Below are positions 1 through 5,976 of a stretch of DNA of 16,266 bases, one piece after another. Origin of the DNA: Clostridium sp. (lineage in GTDB: Bacteria > Bacillota_A > Clostridia > Lachnospirales > Lachnospiraceae); NCBI GenBank assembly GCA_023666975.1, contig JAMPAW010000069.1, positions 1 to 16,266 of the forward strand, written 5' to 3'. The translations under genes were made by a program, and so were the position numbers. The notes below the pieces were generated by a model. That model did no database searches. It was not told the origin of the DNA and saw only the letters and a program-made list of their open reading frames with translations. The stretch's first letter is position 1. Every line of letters starts with the position of its first letter.

Positions 1-3
1 CTC

Positions 4-1218
4 CTATTCAACAAAATGATCTGCCCATGTTTCAACAAGCGGCGATTTTATACAGGTGAAATGATTTCCATCTATCATTTTAACCTTCACATTAGGATTA
101 GCCTTCTCCCAACCTAAATATTTCAAATTCAAGGTCTTATTAATTTCATCATCTTTGGCATAATACAGCACAATCTCGCCCGGATATGATTTCACATAAT
201 AATGATTCATGCCTCCTAATCCTAGCCAAACATTAAACAGTCTCTCCAAATAAGATACACCCACCCCACTGGGTAAAACACCTAATTCTTGAGAACACTC
301 CCATACTTTTTGCAATCTAGTTGGAATATCTTGCTTAGACAATAGCTTATATATTTCTTCTTCTGTATAATCTATATTAAATTTTTTTGCATATAATCTA
401 AATATATCTCTATTAGATATTCCCTCAAAATTTCTCGCATAATTTATAAAATTTTGCACTTCGTCTACCGGAGCATAAGTATGTGAAGCCCTTGCATCTA
501 TCAAAATAAGCTTAGCAACCTTTTCACCATTTGCCAAAAGCTGTTGTGCCATTTCAAATGCTATCGTTCCACCAGCACAATAACCACATAATAAATATGG
601 TCCTTTTGCTTGAACTTTTTTGATTTCTGAAATATAAGCCGATGCCATTTCTTCTATGGTATTAAGAGCAACTGTTCCTTCCTCAACTCCATATGCCTGT
701 AATCCATAAAAAGGCTGATTACTGTCTAATGCTCTCACCAAATCTGTATAACAAAACACATTACCATCTCCAGGATGTACTGCAAATATAGGCGTATTTG
801 TTCCCGTAGCTTTTAATTTAATCAACGGAACAAAAGGCTCAGTATCCTTATTATTGATATAATTCGACAACTTCTCAATTGTAGAATTTTCAAATATAGC
901 TGAAACCGGAATTTCTATTCCATAATCTTCACCCAATCTTACTACTATTTCCAATGCCAGTAAAGAATCACCACCTACCTCAAAAAAATCTTCTTCAACT
1001 CCTATATTTTTCATTTTTAATAGATCACTCCAAATAATTGACAAAATTTCTTCTGTATTATTTCTTGGAGCTATATTTCTTTTATTACTTACTGGCTTTA
1101 TACTTAATAATCCCTTTTTATTCAATTTTCCATTTGGTAATGTTGGAAATTGATCTACTGCTATAAAAAATGAAGGAATCATATAAGATGGCAATTTCTG
1201 TTTCATAAATTCTCTCAA
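4..1218 (-). CDS. 5'-truncated NRPS termination fragment (A-domain tail, carrier protein, thioesterase)
   Basis: C-terminal end of a nonribosomal peptide synthetase. Residues 1-36 are only the last part of an adenylation domain, with the A10 motif seen as LPSYMIP...PNGKLNK. Residues about 50-125 are a peptidyl carrier protein with the phosphopantetheine site GGDSLLAL (Ser85). Residues about 140-404 are a type I thioesterase, with nucleophile motif GYCAGG (Cys214 where most family members have Ser), a following Asp241 in LILIDA, and His386 in DGNHF. NRPS-like sequence stays open upstream of the assigned TTG start to about 1270 (LILYYIKKDN). The bulk of the adenylation domain and all earlier modules are missing, so this is a truncation, not a whole enzyme. 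An ATG at 1206 follows the stop of the overlapping small ORF and is an equally likely start by translational coupling. It lies downstream of direct-repeat promoter 1. A stand-alone carrier-thioesterase function is possible; decay is more likely. Confidence 0.8.
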   Translation of the reverse strand: MREFMKQKLPSYMIPSFFIAVDQFPTLPNGKLNKKGLLSIKPVSNKRNIAPRNNTEEILSIIWSDLLKMKNIGVEEDFFEVGGDSLLALEIVVRLGEDYGIEIPVSAIFENSTIEKLSNYINNKDTEPFVPLIKLKATGTNTPIFAVHPGDGNVFCYTDLVRALDSNQPFYGLQAYGVEEGTVALNTIEEMASAYISEIKKVQAKGPYLLCGYCAGGTIAFEMAQQLLANGEKVAKLILIDARASHTYAPVDEVQNFINYARNFEGISNRDIFRLYAKKFNIDYTEEEIYKLLSKQDIPTRLQKVWECSQELGVLPSGVGVSYLERLFNVWLGLGGMNHYYVKSYPGEIVLYYAKDDEINKTLNLKYLGWEKANPNVKVKMIDGNHFTCIKSPLVETWADHFVE

Positions 1219-1391
1219 TTTTCGCTCAATGTTATCATTGTCTTTTTTAATATAATATAAAATAAGTTTTTTTCCTTGTTCAAGAAACCAATCATAATAA
1301 CTTTCTCTATTTCCTCTCTGATTTCACTTTCACTTCTTCCTTCTCTTTTAGCAATTTTCTTAATTGCATCTTTAGCAGTTCTTTTACTCAT
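1215..1391 (-). CDS. Truncated small HTH-like ORF, reading out of frame into NRPS DNA
   Basis: A 58-codon ORF. Its first 35 or so residues (MSKRTAKDAIKKIAKREG and following SESEIREEIEK) look like a charged helical small-protein family of Firmicutes, similar to Spo0A C-terminal-like short proteins. The remaining residues (from about NKEKNLFY) come from a shifted frame of the NRPS fragment. The stop TGA at 1215-1217 lies 8 bases before an ATG (1204-1206) in the NRPS frame, so translation could be coupled. The start ATG lies only a few bases downstream of the -10 element of promoter 1, leaving no room for a ribosome binding site, so a transcript from that promoter would be leaderless. The most economical reading is a recombination junction near 1270-1300 that joined the 5' end of this gene to the 3' end of an NRPS gene. 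Family assignment is from memory of the sequence pattern and is not secure. Confidence 0.45.
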   Translation of the reverse strand: MSKRTAKDAIKKIAKREGRSESEIREEIEKVIMIGFLNKEKNLFYIILKKTMITLSEN

Positions 1392-1395
1392 TCGT

Positions 1396-1464
1396 AATAT
1401 AACAAAAATAGCTAATTAATCAATTACCCTTGCAGAATGTGACTCTTTTTAGCAGAAATTGTCC
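1396..1464 (-). promoter_or_regulatory. Direct-repeat (LytTR-type) promoter 1, upstream of the NRPS fragment
   Basis: Two direct repeats with their GCAG cores at 1432 and 1452 (period 20). On the minus strand they read GGACAATTTCTGCTA and GTCACATTCTGCAA. Downstream is -35 TTGATT (1418-1423), a 16-bp spacer, and -10 TATATT (1396-1401). The geometry is identical to promoters 3, 5 and 7. The predicted transcription start is about 1389, at or inside the first codon of the small ORF. Confidence 0.75.
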
Positions 1465-1502
1465 AAAATCCTTTTTATATTCTTAATTTTTGCTTAAACA
1501 TG

Positions 1503-2242
1503 TTAATTATGAGTAACAAAAGAGCCAAAAAACAATTTTTGAATTATTTTATCAAAAGTACCTTCCCCGCCAGCAAGCACTCTGCGTTTATCATGCACAT
1601 GCTTTGGACCATCTATAGTTACTTGCAAAGAAGATACTTTTAACTTTGCCAGCTTTTGCGCAACATCTTTTGTCAAAAAATATCCGTTTGTAACCATTAT
1701 AGCATCATAGATAATATTATTTTCCTCAGCTACTTGTATCAACTGTGTGGACAGGCTTTCTATTATGTCTAAAGCCAGTAAAGGTTCGCCGCCATACCAA
1801 ACAATATGTAAAGCTTCGATTGAATGTGCTTTTTTCTCGCTAACTCAACAATTGCTTTTTGCACATCTTCACTCATCATGCTACTTGTTTGTGCCAGATT
1901 CTTTGTTTCATAACAGTATACACACCTAAAATTACAATTCATGGTTGGTGCAATAGTCAATGTCAAATGATTTGCATTATATCGAATTTGATTAAGACGC
2001 AATCGGAGCATTTTAACCTCGTCTATGTTCTTTTGTACAATACAACCGCACTTAACCAACTGTTGCTCAAATTCCTTGTCAGCAATAGGAACACCATCAT
2101 TTATTAAATCTGTAAAAATCTTATAATGTTCCTTGTCCATAATTGACAGTGATGTGGTTCGACCATTATATACAACCATGTCTCCTTCTTTCCCATCTGT
2201 AAATGGGAAAAGAAAATTATACAAGCTTTCCTTATACTCCAT
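1503..2242 (-). pseudogene. Radical SAM peptide maturase, frameshifted and 3'-truncated
   Basis: The first frame (2242 to about 1815) begins after an AAGGAAGG ribosome binding site. It has an N-terminal leader-binding-like region and the radical SAM cluster motif CNFRCVYCYE (CxxxCxxC) near residue 108. A one-base loss at about 1812-1816 breaks the frame. The next frame continues directly with ALHIVWYGGEPLLALD, whose GGEP motif binds S-adenosylmethionine, then VTNGYFL and VTIDGPKHVHDKRR, as in SPASM-type peptide-modifying enzymes. The second frame ends at 1503 in unrelated residues, so the C-terminal half, including any SPASM/auxiliary iron-sulfur domain, is absent. Intact relatives are roughly 400 residues or more; about 245 remain. 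No intact precursor peptide is evident beside it. It lies downstream of direct-repeat promoter 2. Two independent lesions make a working enzyme very unlikely. Confidence 0.88.
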
Positions 2243-2289
2243 ACTCTACCTTCCTTTGCATTTTTTTAACCAGTTCTCTTTGCTTTTCA

Positions 2290-2358
2290 AGTGTAATATA
2301 CGTGGTTAGAACATACAATAGGCTTTGCAGAATGTAGACTTTTTTGCAGAAAATGACC
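2290..2358 (-). promoter_or_regulatory. Direct-repeat (LytTR-type) promoter 2, upstream of the radical SAM remnant
   Basis: Minus-strand repeats GGTCATTTTCTGCAA (2345-2358) and GTCTACATTCTGCAA (around 2325-2340), with GCAG cores at 2327 and 2346 (period 19). The -35 is TTGTAT (2313-2318) at the usual place. The -10 is less certain: TACACT at 2290-2295 gives a 17-bp spacer, and TATATT lies a few bases closer. The outer repeat ends only 7 bases from the stop of the upstream hydrolase gene. Confidence 0.72.
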
Positions 2359-2364
2359 AAAAGA

Positions 2365-3348
2365 TCAAAGGCTCTCCACTTTTTGTACCCATTTTTTTAC
2401 CTTCCCAATTACTTCTTGTTTTCTTTCATAATGCAGATAATGCCCTCCATCCAACCGTAACACCTCGCTTTTATCCGTTTCCGTAATGACTTCTCTATGT
2501 AGTTGCTCCCATGCCTTCATAAGTTCACAGTTATCCCCCGAAACAAATTGCAATACTGGAATGTCTTTAGGGAATTTCATTTCCCTTACAACTTCCAGAT
2601 TAGCTTCCATACAATCTAATTCATTCATCACAGTTTTGTTATTTACAAAATCCATGCTCAATATCCGAAATACACTCAGTTCCTCTTTTGTATAAACATA
2701 AGAATCATCCGCATAAATTGCTTTTTGAGGTTTTCTAATCGACTTCAATCGGGTAATTCCAAAAATATTTTTTACCTGTTGTAAATATGCTGTGAGCTTG
2801 TTCAATGTTTCTACACTTACGGGAAACGGTTCGTGATCAGACTGCTTTGGTACAGAGGGATCAATACCGATAAATCCCTTTACTTCTTGCGGATATTTAT
2901 TCGTCCAGTACAAAGAATACAAACCCGAAATAGAATGTGCCATCAGATAATATTCTTTGCACCCTAACTTTTGCGTACATTCATGCAGTTCTTCCACAAT
3001 TATGCTAATATCACGTTGCACACTATTTTCATCTGAAAGTCCATAACCAAATGGCTCTATTGTAATAACGCAAAAATTTTCTGCCAATGCTTTTGCTAAT
3101 GGAAGAAATTCCAATACAGGCGAAGCCGAACCCCATCCGGGTAACAAAATAATTGTTGGTTCGTTACCCTGTCCTTTCACATCTGCTACCATTTTGAGTC
3201 CAGCTACTTCCAGTTCTTGTCCATATGCAGACTGTATTTTACTCAATTCACTTTTTCTGCACAAAAAGTTCCAAGTCAACGATGCTACCACGCTGACTGA
3301 TACTATTGGCATAATCCACTTTACAGCGTTAAATATATGCTCTTTCAT
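2365..3348 (-). CDS. Membrane-anchored alpha/beta hydrolase, paralogue 1
   Basis: A 327-residue alpha/beta-hydrolase fold protein. Residues about 8-30 form one membrane segment, so the catalytic domain is probably outside the membrane or anchored to it. The oxyanion loop is LLPGWG (residues 68-73). The nucleophile elbow is MAHSISG with Ser139, a likely acid is Asp272 in SGDNCEL, and the catalytic His303 is in DGGHYLH. The chosen ATG at 3348 has AAGGGA upstream. An in-frame ATG at 3405 has no good site, and the start at 3348 gives exactly the same length as the paralogue at 4582-5565. The two proteins align along their whole length with most residues shared, so they are a duplicated pair. This copy has its own direct-repeat promoter 3, with a leader of about 77 bases. 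The substrate cannot be told from the sequence; esterase, peptidase and lactonase activities are all compatible. Confidence 0.9.
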   Translation of the reverse strand: MKEHIFNAVKWIMPIVSVSVVASLTWNFLCRKSELSKIQSAYGQELEVAGLKMVADVKGQGNEPTIILLPGWGSASPVLEFLPLAKALAENFCVITIEPFGYGLSDENSVQRDISIIVEELHECTQKLGCKEYYLMAHSISGLYSLYWTNKYPQEVKGFIGIDPSVPKQSDHEPFPVSVETLNKLTAYLQQVKNIFGITRLKSIRKPQKAIYADDSYVYTKEELSVFRILSMDFVNNKTVMNELDCMEANLEVVREMKFPKDIPVLQFVSGDNCELMKAWEQLHREVITETDKSEVLRLDGGHYLHYERKQEVIGKVKKWVQKVESL

Positions 3349-3431
3349 GGTCTGTCCCTTCATAATTGCAGTAAAATCACATTCGTCCACTTTTGTTTTC
3401 AGCATTAAATGTCATCATTAGAATTTTTACA

Positions 3432-3501
3432 AGTATATCAAAACAAATTTATAATTCAATCACTCTTGCAGAAAGTGACCTTCCAAATGCAGTAAATGAC
3501 C
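3432..3501 (-). promoter_or_regulatory. Direct-repeat (LytTR-type) promoter 3, upstream of hydrolase 1
   Basis: Minus-strand repeats GGTCATTTACTGCAT (3488-3501) and GGTCACTTTCTGCAA (3467-3480), with GCAG cores at 3468 and 3489 (period 21). -35 TTGAAT is at 3454-3459, then a 16-bp spacer, then -10 TATACT at 3432-3437. The -35 begins at the 12th base from the T of TGCA and the -10 at the 34th, as in promoters 1, 5 and 7. Confidence 0.82.
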
Positions 3502-3537
3502 AAATACACGTTAGCAGCAAATATGTCTCTATATGTG

Positions 3538-3566
3538 AAAAAGGCGCATAGTTACCCCTATACGCC
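3538..3566 (-). terminator. Rho-independent terminator after the XRE gene
   Basis: On the minus strand, a nine-pair stem (GGCGTATAG pairing with CTATGCGCC, one G-U pair) with a six-base loop is followed by TTTTT. It lies 23 bases after the XRE stop and before direct-repeat promoter 3. Confidence 0.8.
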
Positions 3567-3589
3567 AATTTTACCTCACAATACTATTA

Positions 3590-3919
3590 TCACAGCTTGT
3601 CCATACCAAATGATATTTCTTCAAGTATATGTAATAAATATTCCTGCTGCTTTCCGCTTTTATTGTTTAAGATATTTAGAATACGTTCTGTTGTGGGGAT
3701 TTGATTTAGATTTTCATACAGAAGATATGATAGAGGAACAACTAAGGCATCTGCTATTCTCATAAAGTTTTCTAACGACATTGTTCTGCTTCCATGTTCA
3801 ATCCGTTTTATGGAATCAACTGAAAGCTCCGCTTTCTCAGCCAGTTCAAATTGTGTTAAATTTTGTTTTTTCCGGTATACTTTGACGTTATCGGCAATAA
3901 TATATTTTATATCCTTCAT
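3590..3919 (-). CDS. XRE-family helix-turn-helix regulator (about 109 aa)
   Basis: Small DNA-binding repressor-type protein. The HTH_3 domain spans residues about 7-62: NVKVYRKKQNLTQFELAEKA is the first helix pair, then LSVDSIKRIEHGSRTMS the recognition helix and turn, then LENFMRIADALVVPLSYLL. The C-terminal 40 residues are helical and probably dimerise. ATG 3919 has GGAG nine bases upstream; another in-frame ATG at 3934 gives five more residues but has a weaker site. It is closely followed by its own terminator. The 100 bases upstream hold a 12-bp palindrome and a repeated TTTTCGAC that could be its operator (inference). It is not preceded directly by a direct-repeat promoter; promoter 4 is separated from it by two terminators. 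Its targets are unknown. Confidence 0.88.
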   Translation of the reverse strand: MKDIKYIIADNVKVYRKKQNLTQFELAEKAELSVDSIKRIEHGSRTMSLENFMRIADALVVPLSYLLYENLNQIPTTERILNILNNKSGKQQEYLLHILEEISFGMDKL

Positions 3920-3978
3920 TCTCTGATTCTCCATTCTTTATATTTATTTTTAAAATGAAGAATTTGCAGGCGGTCCTC

Positions 3979-4026
3979 TTTTCGACTTTCGTATATGTAT
4001 ATCCTGATTAATCAGCAATTTTCGAC
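3979..4026. repeat. Palindrome flanked by an 8-bp direct repeat
   Basis: TTTTCGAC occurs at 3979-3986 and again at 4019-4026, exactly 40 bp apart. Between them is the perfect 12-bp palindrome CTGATTAATCAG (4004-4015). This lies 60-107 bases upstream of the XRE gene start. It may be an operator or a relic of a recombination site; the sequence does not decide. Confidence 0.5.
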
Positions 4027-4032
4027 AGTACC

Positions 4033-4080
4033 AAAAAAAAGAGTACACCGCACCGACCTGCCATGTCGATTTGTGTACTC
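4033..4080 (-). terminator. Two-level hairpin with a run of eight T (terminator or small-RNA 3' end)
   Basis: On the minus strand, GAGTACAC pairs with GTGTACTC (4073-4080 with 4041-4048). An inner CGAC/GTCG stem lies within the loop, and TTTTTTTT follows at 4033-4040. No convincing gene ends just before it: the 75-codon reading frame across this site is mostly the hairpin itself. It may end a short non-coding transcript starting near a TATACT at about 4133. Confidence 0.7.
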
Positions 4081-4187
4081 GCAAGTTACCGTATTTGCTT
4101 TTTATAGATATACAGAACTGACATTCCAACCAGTATATATATCCTTTAAATACATATTTATATAAAAAAATAATCATCCAAATTTAT

Positions 4188-4230
4188 TAAAAAAATACAC
4201 CTAACAACATCTACTCGTTATCAGGTGTAT
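4188..4230 (-). terminator. Rho-independent terminator of the orphan transcript
   Basis: On the minus strand, a 14-bp stem (ATACACCTGATAAC with GTTGTTAGGTGTAT, two G-U pairs), an 8-base loop and then T7. The stop codon of the short reading frame at 4211 lies in the loop. It ends any transcript starting at promoter 4 after about 160 bases. Confidence 0.85.
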
Positions 4231-4306
4231 CCAAACAGGACTTTCTCCATTTTTGTATTTCATTCTTGCACAGTATAAAATAATCAGTATCTAATTCTTC
4301 TAGCAC
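4211..4306 (-). pseudogene. Short coding remnant between promoter 4 and its terminator
   Basis: A 31-codon frame starting from GTG (open up to about 4330) reads VLEELDTDYFILCKNEIQKW and then RKSCLDTPDNE. The composition and pattern look like the C-terminal helix of a real protein, perhaps a small HTH regulator. There is no ribosome binding site and no ATG in frame. I interpret it as the 3' end of a deleted gene. A 31-residue peptide is a less likely alternative. Confidence 0.35.
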
Positions 4307-4346
4307 ATCAAAGAAGATATAGGTGCATTACTGCACAACAAAATCC

Positions 4347-4415
4347 ATAATATCAGAAATGAATAGAAATAATGCCTCTGTTGCAGAAAATGGATTTTTT
4401 TTGCAGAAAACGGCA
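4347..4415 (-). promoter_or_regulatory. Direct-repeat (LytTR-type) promoter 4, with no intact gene
   Basis: Minus-strand repeats TGCCGTTTTCTGCAA (4401-4415) and TCCATTTTCTGCAA (4381-4394), with GCAG cores 20 bp apart. A -10-like TATTAT (4347-4352) sits at the standard position 34. The -35 position holds only CATTAT. It reads into the short remnant and terminator at 4188-4230. Confidence 0.65.
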
Positions 4416-4462
4416 ATAAAATCTTTCCAGACCAACCTTACAGGGTTGATAATCTGCTTTAC

Positions 4463-4485
4463 TTGCCTATATTCTGTATAGGCAA
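4463..4485. repeat. Inverted repeat TTGCCTATA / TATAGGCAA
   Basis: Perfect 9-bp arms around a five-base loop. The flanking TCTGC and GCAGA can extend the stem with small bulges. No T-run follows on either strand, so it is not a typical terminator. It lies between promoter 4 and the terminator of hydrolase 2; its role is unknown. Confidence 0.5.
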
Positions 4486-4523
4486 ATGCAGCAGACCATC
4501 TTCATAATTTGAACAACAAAACA

Positions 4524-4555
4524 GCAGTTTGAAATTATTTAACCATTTCAAACTG
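4524..4555. terminator. Hairpin after hydrolase 2
   Basis: A perfect 12-bp stem (GCAGTTTGAAAT with ATTTCAAACTGC) around an 8-base loop, 26 bases after the hydrolase 2 stop. On the minus strand the tail is only TGTTTTGTTG; on the plus strand it is CATTTTTT. It probably ends the agrBD-sigma-hydrolase transcript, imperfectly. Confidence 0.65.
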
Positions 4556-4581
4556 CCATTTTTTATATTATTACAATATCC

Positions 4582-5565
4582 TCAAAGGCTCCCCGCCTTT
4601 AGTATCCATTCTCCTACCTTCTCAACAATCTCCTCTTTCCTCTCAAAATGCAGATAATGTCCGCCATCCAGCCGCAACACCTCACTCTTATTCGTTTCCG
4701 TAATGACTTCCCTATGCAGCGTTTCCCACGTTTCCAACAGCTCACAGTTATCACTCGAAACGAACTGTAATACTGGAACTGTATCAGGGAATTTCATATC
4801 TCTTACGGACTCCAGACTTTCTTCCATATGATTTAACTCATTCATAGCATTTCTGTTATAGGCAAAATCCATAGACAAAATGCGGAATACTTCCAAGTCC
4901 CTTTCCGAATACGGATAAGAGGAATCGGCATAGATCGCATTTTCCGGCTTTCCAATAGATAATATCCGGGTAATTCCCAATATGCTTGTTATTTTCTGGA
5001 AGTACGCCGATAGCTTGTTCAGTGTTACCATTTTAATCGGCAGCGGCTCTTCATCAGATTGTTTGGGAACAGACGGATCAATTCCTATAAACCCCTGCAC
5101 TTCCTGCGGATAAGCATTTGCCCAGTACAGTGAATACAGTCCTGATAGTGAATGTGCCATTAAATAATACTGATCGCAGCCTAACTTCTGCGTACATTCA
5201 TGCAGTTCTTCTACAATTACGCTGATTTCCCGTTCTGCTCCGACTCTATCTGAAAGCCCATATCCAAACGGTTCTATGGTGATAACCCGAAATTTTTCTG
5301 AAAGTTCTTCCGCTAATGGAAGAAATTCCAGAATTGGTGACGGAGAACCCCAGCCGGGCAACAAAATGATTGTTGTTTCATTACCTTCCCCCTTTATATC
5401 TACCGTCATACTATGCCCATTTACATCAATGGCAGTTCCATATGCAGCTTCACTCTTAGACTGCTCTGCCATTTTACAGATAAAATTCCAAATTACCAAT
5501 ACTACAACAGCACCCAGTAAAACCACAAACACCCATTTCAGAATTTTTAAGATCCGTCTTTTCAT
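4582..5565 (-). CDS. Membrane-anchored alpha/beta hydrolase, paralogue 2
   Basis: A 327-residue paralogue of the hydrolase at 2365-3348. It has one N-terminal membrane segment (residues about 8-30), oxyanion loop LLPGWG, nucleophile elbow MAHSLSG (Ser139), a likely acid Asp in SSDNCEL and His303 in DGGHYLH. The start is ATG 5565, which has a perfect AAGGAGG at 5571-5577; an earlier in-frame ATG at 5589 would place that site inside the gene. It begins 27 bases after the small beta-rich protein and appears to be the last gene of the agrB-agrD-sigma unit. It thus shares the quorum-sensing promoter indirectly, while paralogue 1 has its own copy. Two copies under two arms of one regulon suggest dosage or slightly different substrates. 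Hydrolysis of a signal or product ester/thioester is conceivable but unproven. Confidence 0.92.
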   Translation of the reverse strand: MKRRILKILKWVFVVLLGAVVVLVIWNFICKMAEQSKSEAAYGTAIDVNGHSMTVDIKGEGNETTIILLPGWGSPSPILEFLPLAEELSEKFRVITIEPFGYGLSDRVGAEREISVIVEELHECTQKLGCDQYYLMAHSLSGLYSLYWANAYPQEVQGFIGIDPSVPKQSDEEPLPIKMVTLNKLSAYFQKITSILGITRILSIGKPENAIYADSSYPYSERDLEVFRILSMDFAYNRNAMNELNHMEESLESVRDMKFPDTVPVLQFVSSDNCELLETWETLHREVITETNKSEVLRLDGGHYLHFERKEEIVEKVGEWILKAGSL

Positions 5566-5592
5566 GATTACCTCCTTGTAATTCGTCATATA

Positions 5593-5976
5593 TCAAAAGC
5601 TGATTGTTCCTCCTGTTACCCGTATAGTACTTGAAGATGTATTTGTAACATAAAACCTATAATAACCTGTATTTGAAATCTCAAATGACGTATTATGCGA
5701 GCTGCCCGTTCCGCTATATGTTTGTGTTTTTGTCCCATTGTTACTAATATATCCCATTTCAACAGAAACTGATTTATCCAGTTCAACGCTGAAACTAACT
5801 TTTGTTCCTCCCACAACATAGAACATACTTCCACTACTGTCCAGAAAGGACACTGTTTTTCCACTTCCAATATCTGCCTGCGGTAATCTCATTCTTTCTT
5901 TTTGAATTACATCTTCATTTATGGGAATTGTTTTTAAAGTTGATATTGTCTCATTTTGTTCATTCTCTCTCATCAT
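5593..5976 (-). CDS. Small beta-rich protein of unknown function, partner of the anti-sigma gene
   Basis: 127 residues, unrecognised. Residues 1-35 are polar and charged with no signal peptide; residues about 38-127 are rich in Ser, Thr, Gly, Val and Tyr and look like a beta-sandwich. The last 23 residues (GYYRFYVTNTSSSTIRVTGG, then TISF) resemble the C-terminus of the preceding membrane protein (TYYFYLKNCSSDRIIITEGN), so the two probably share a domain. The start ATG 5976 has GGAGG five bases upstream and lies inside the end of the preceding gene (17-base overlap), which indicates translational coupling. Absence of a signal peptide would keep it in the cytosol unless exported non-classically. 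A role as modulator of the sigma/anti-sigma pair is inference from position and shared domain. Confidence 0.82.
   Translation of the reverse strand: MMRENEQNETISTLKTIPINEDVIQKERMRLPQADIGSGKTVSFLDSSGSMFYVVGGTKVSFSVELDKSVSVEMGYISNNGTKTQTYSGTGSSHNTSFEISNTGYYRFYVTNTSSSTIRVTGGTISF

Noticed and set aside
2235..2360. Minus-strand frame reading through promoter 2 (VLTTYITLEKQRELVKKMQR, then KVEYGV) and overlapping the radical SAM start
   Set aside because: Looks somewhat protein-like, but there is no start with a ribosome binding site and the predicted transcription start lies inside it; could be a chance frame or a relic.
3950..4177. 75-codon minus-strand frame between the XRE gene and the orphan terminator
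   Set aside because: It runs straight through a terminator-type hairpin and its T-run, has no ribosome binding site and shows no family pattern; it is read as non-coding.
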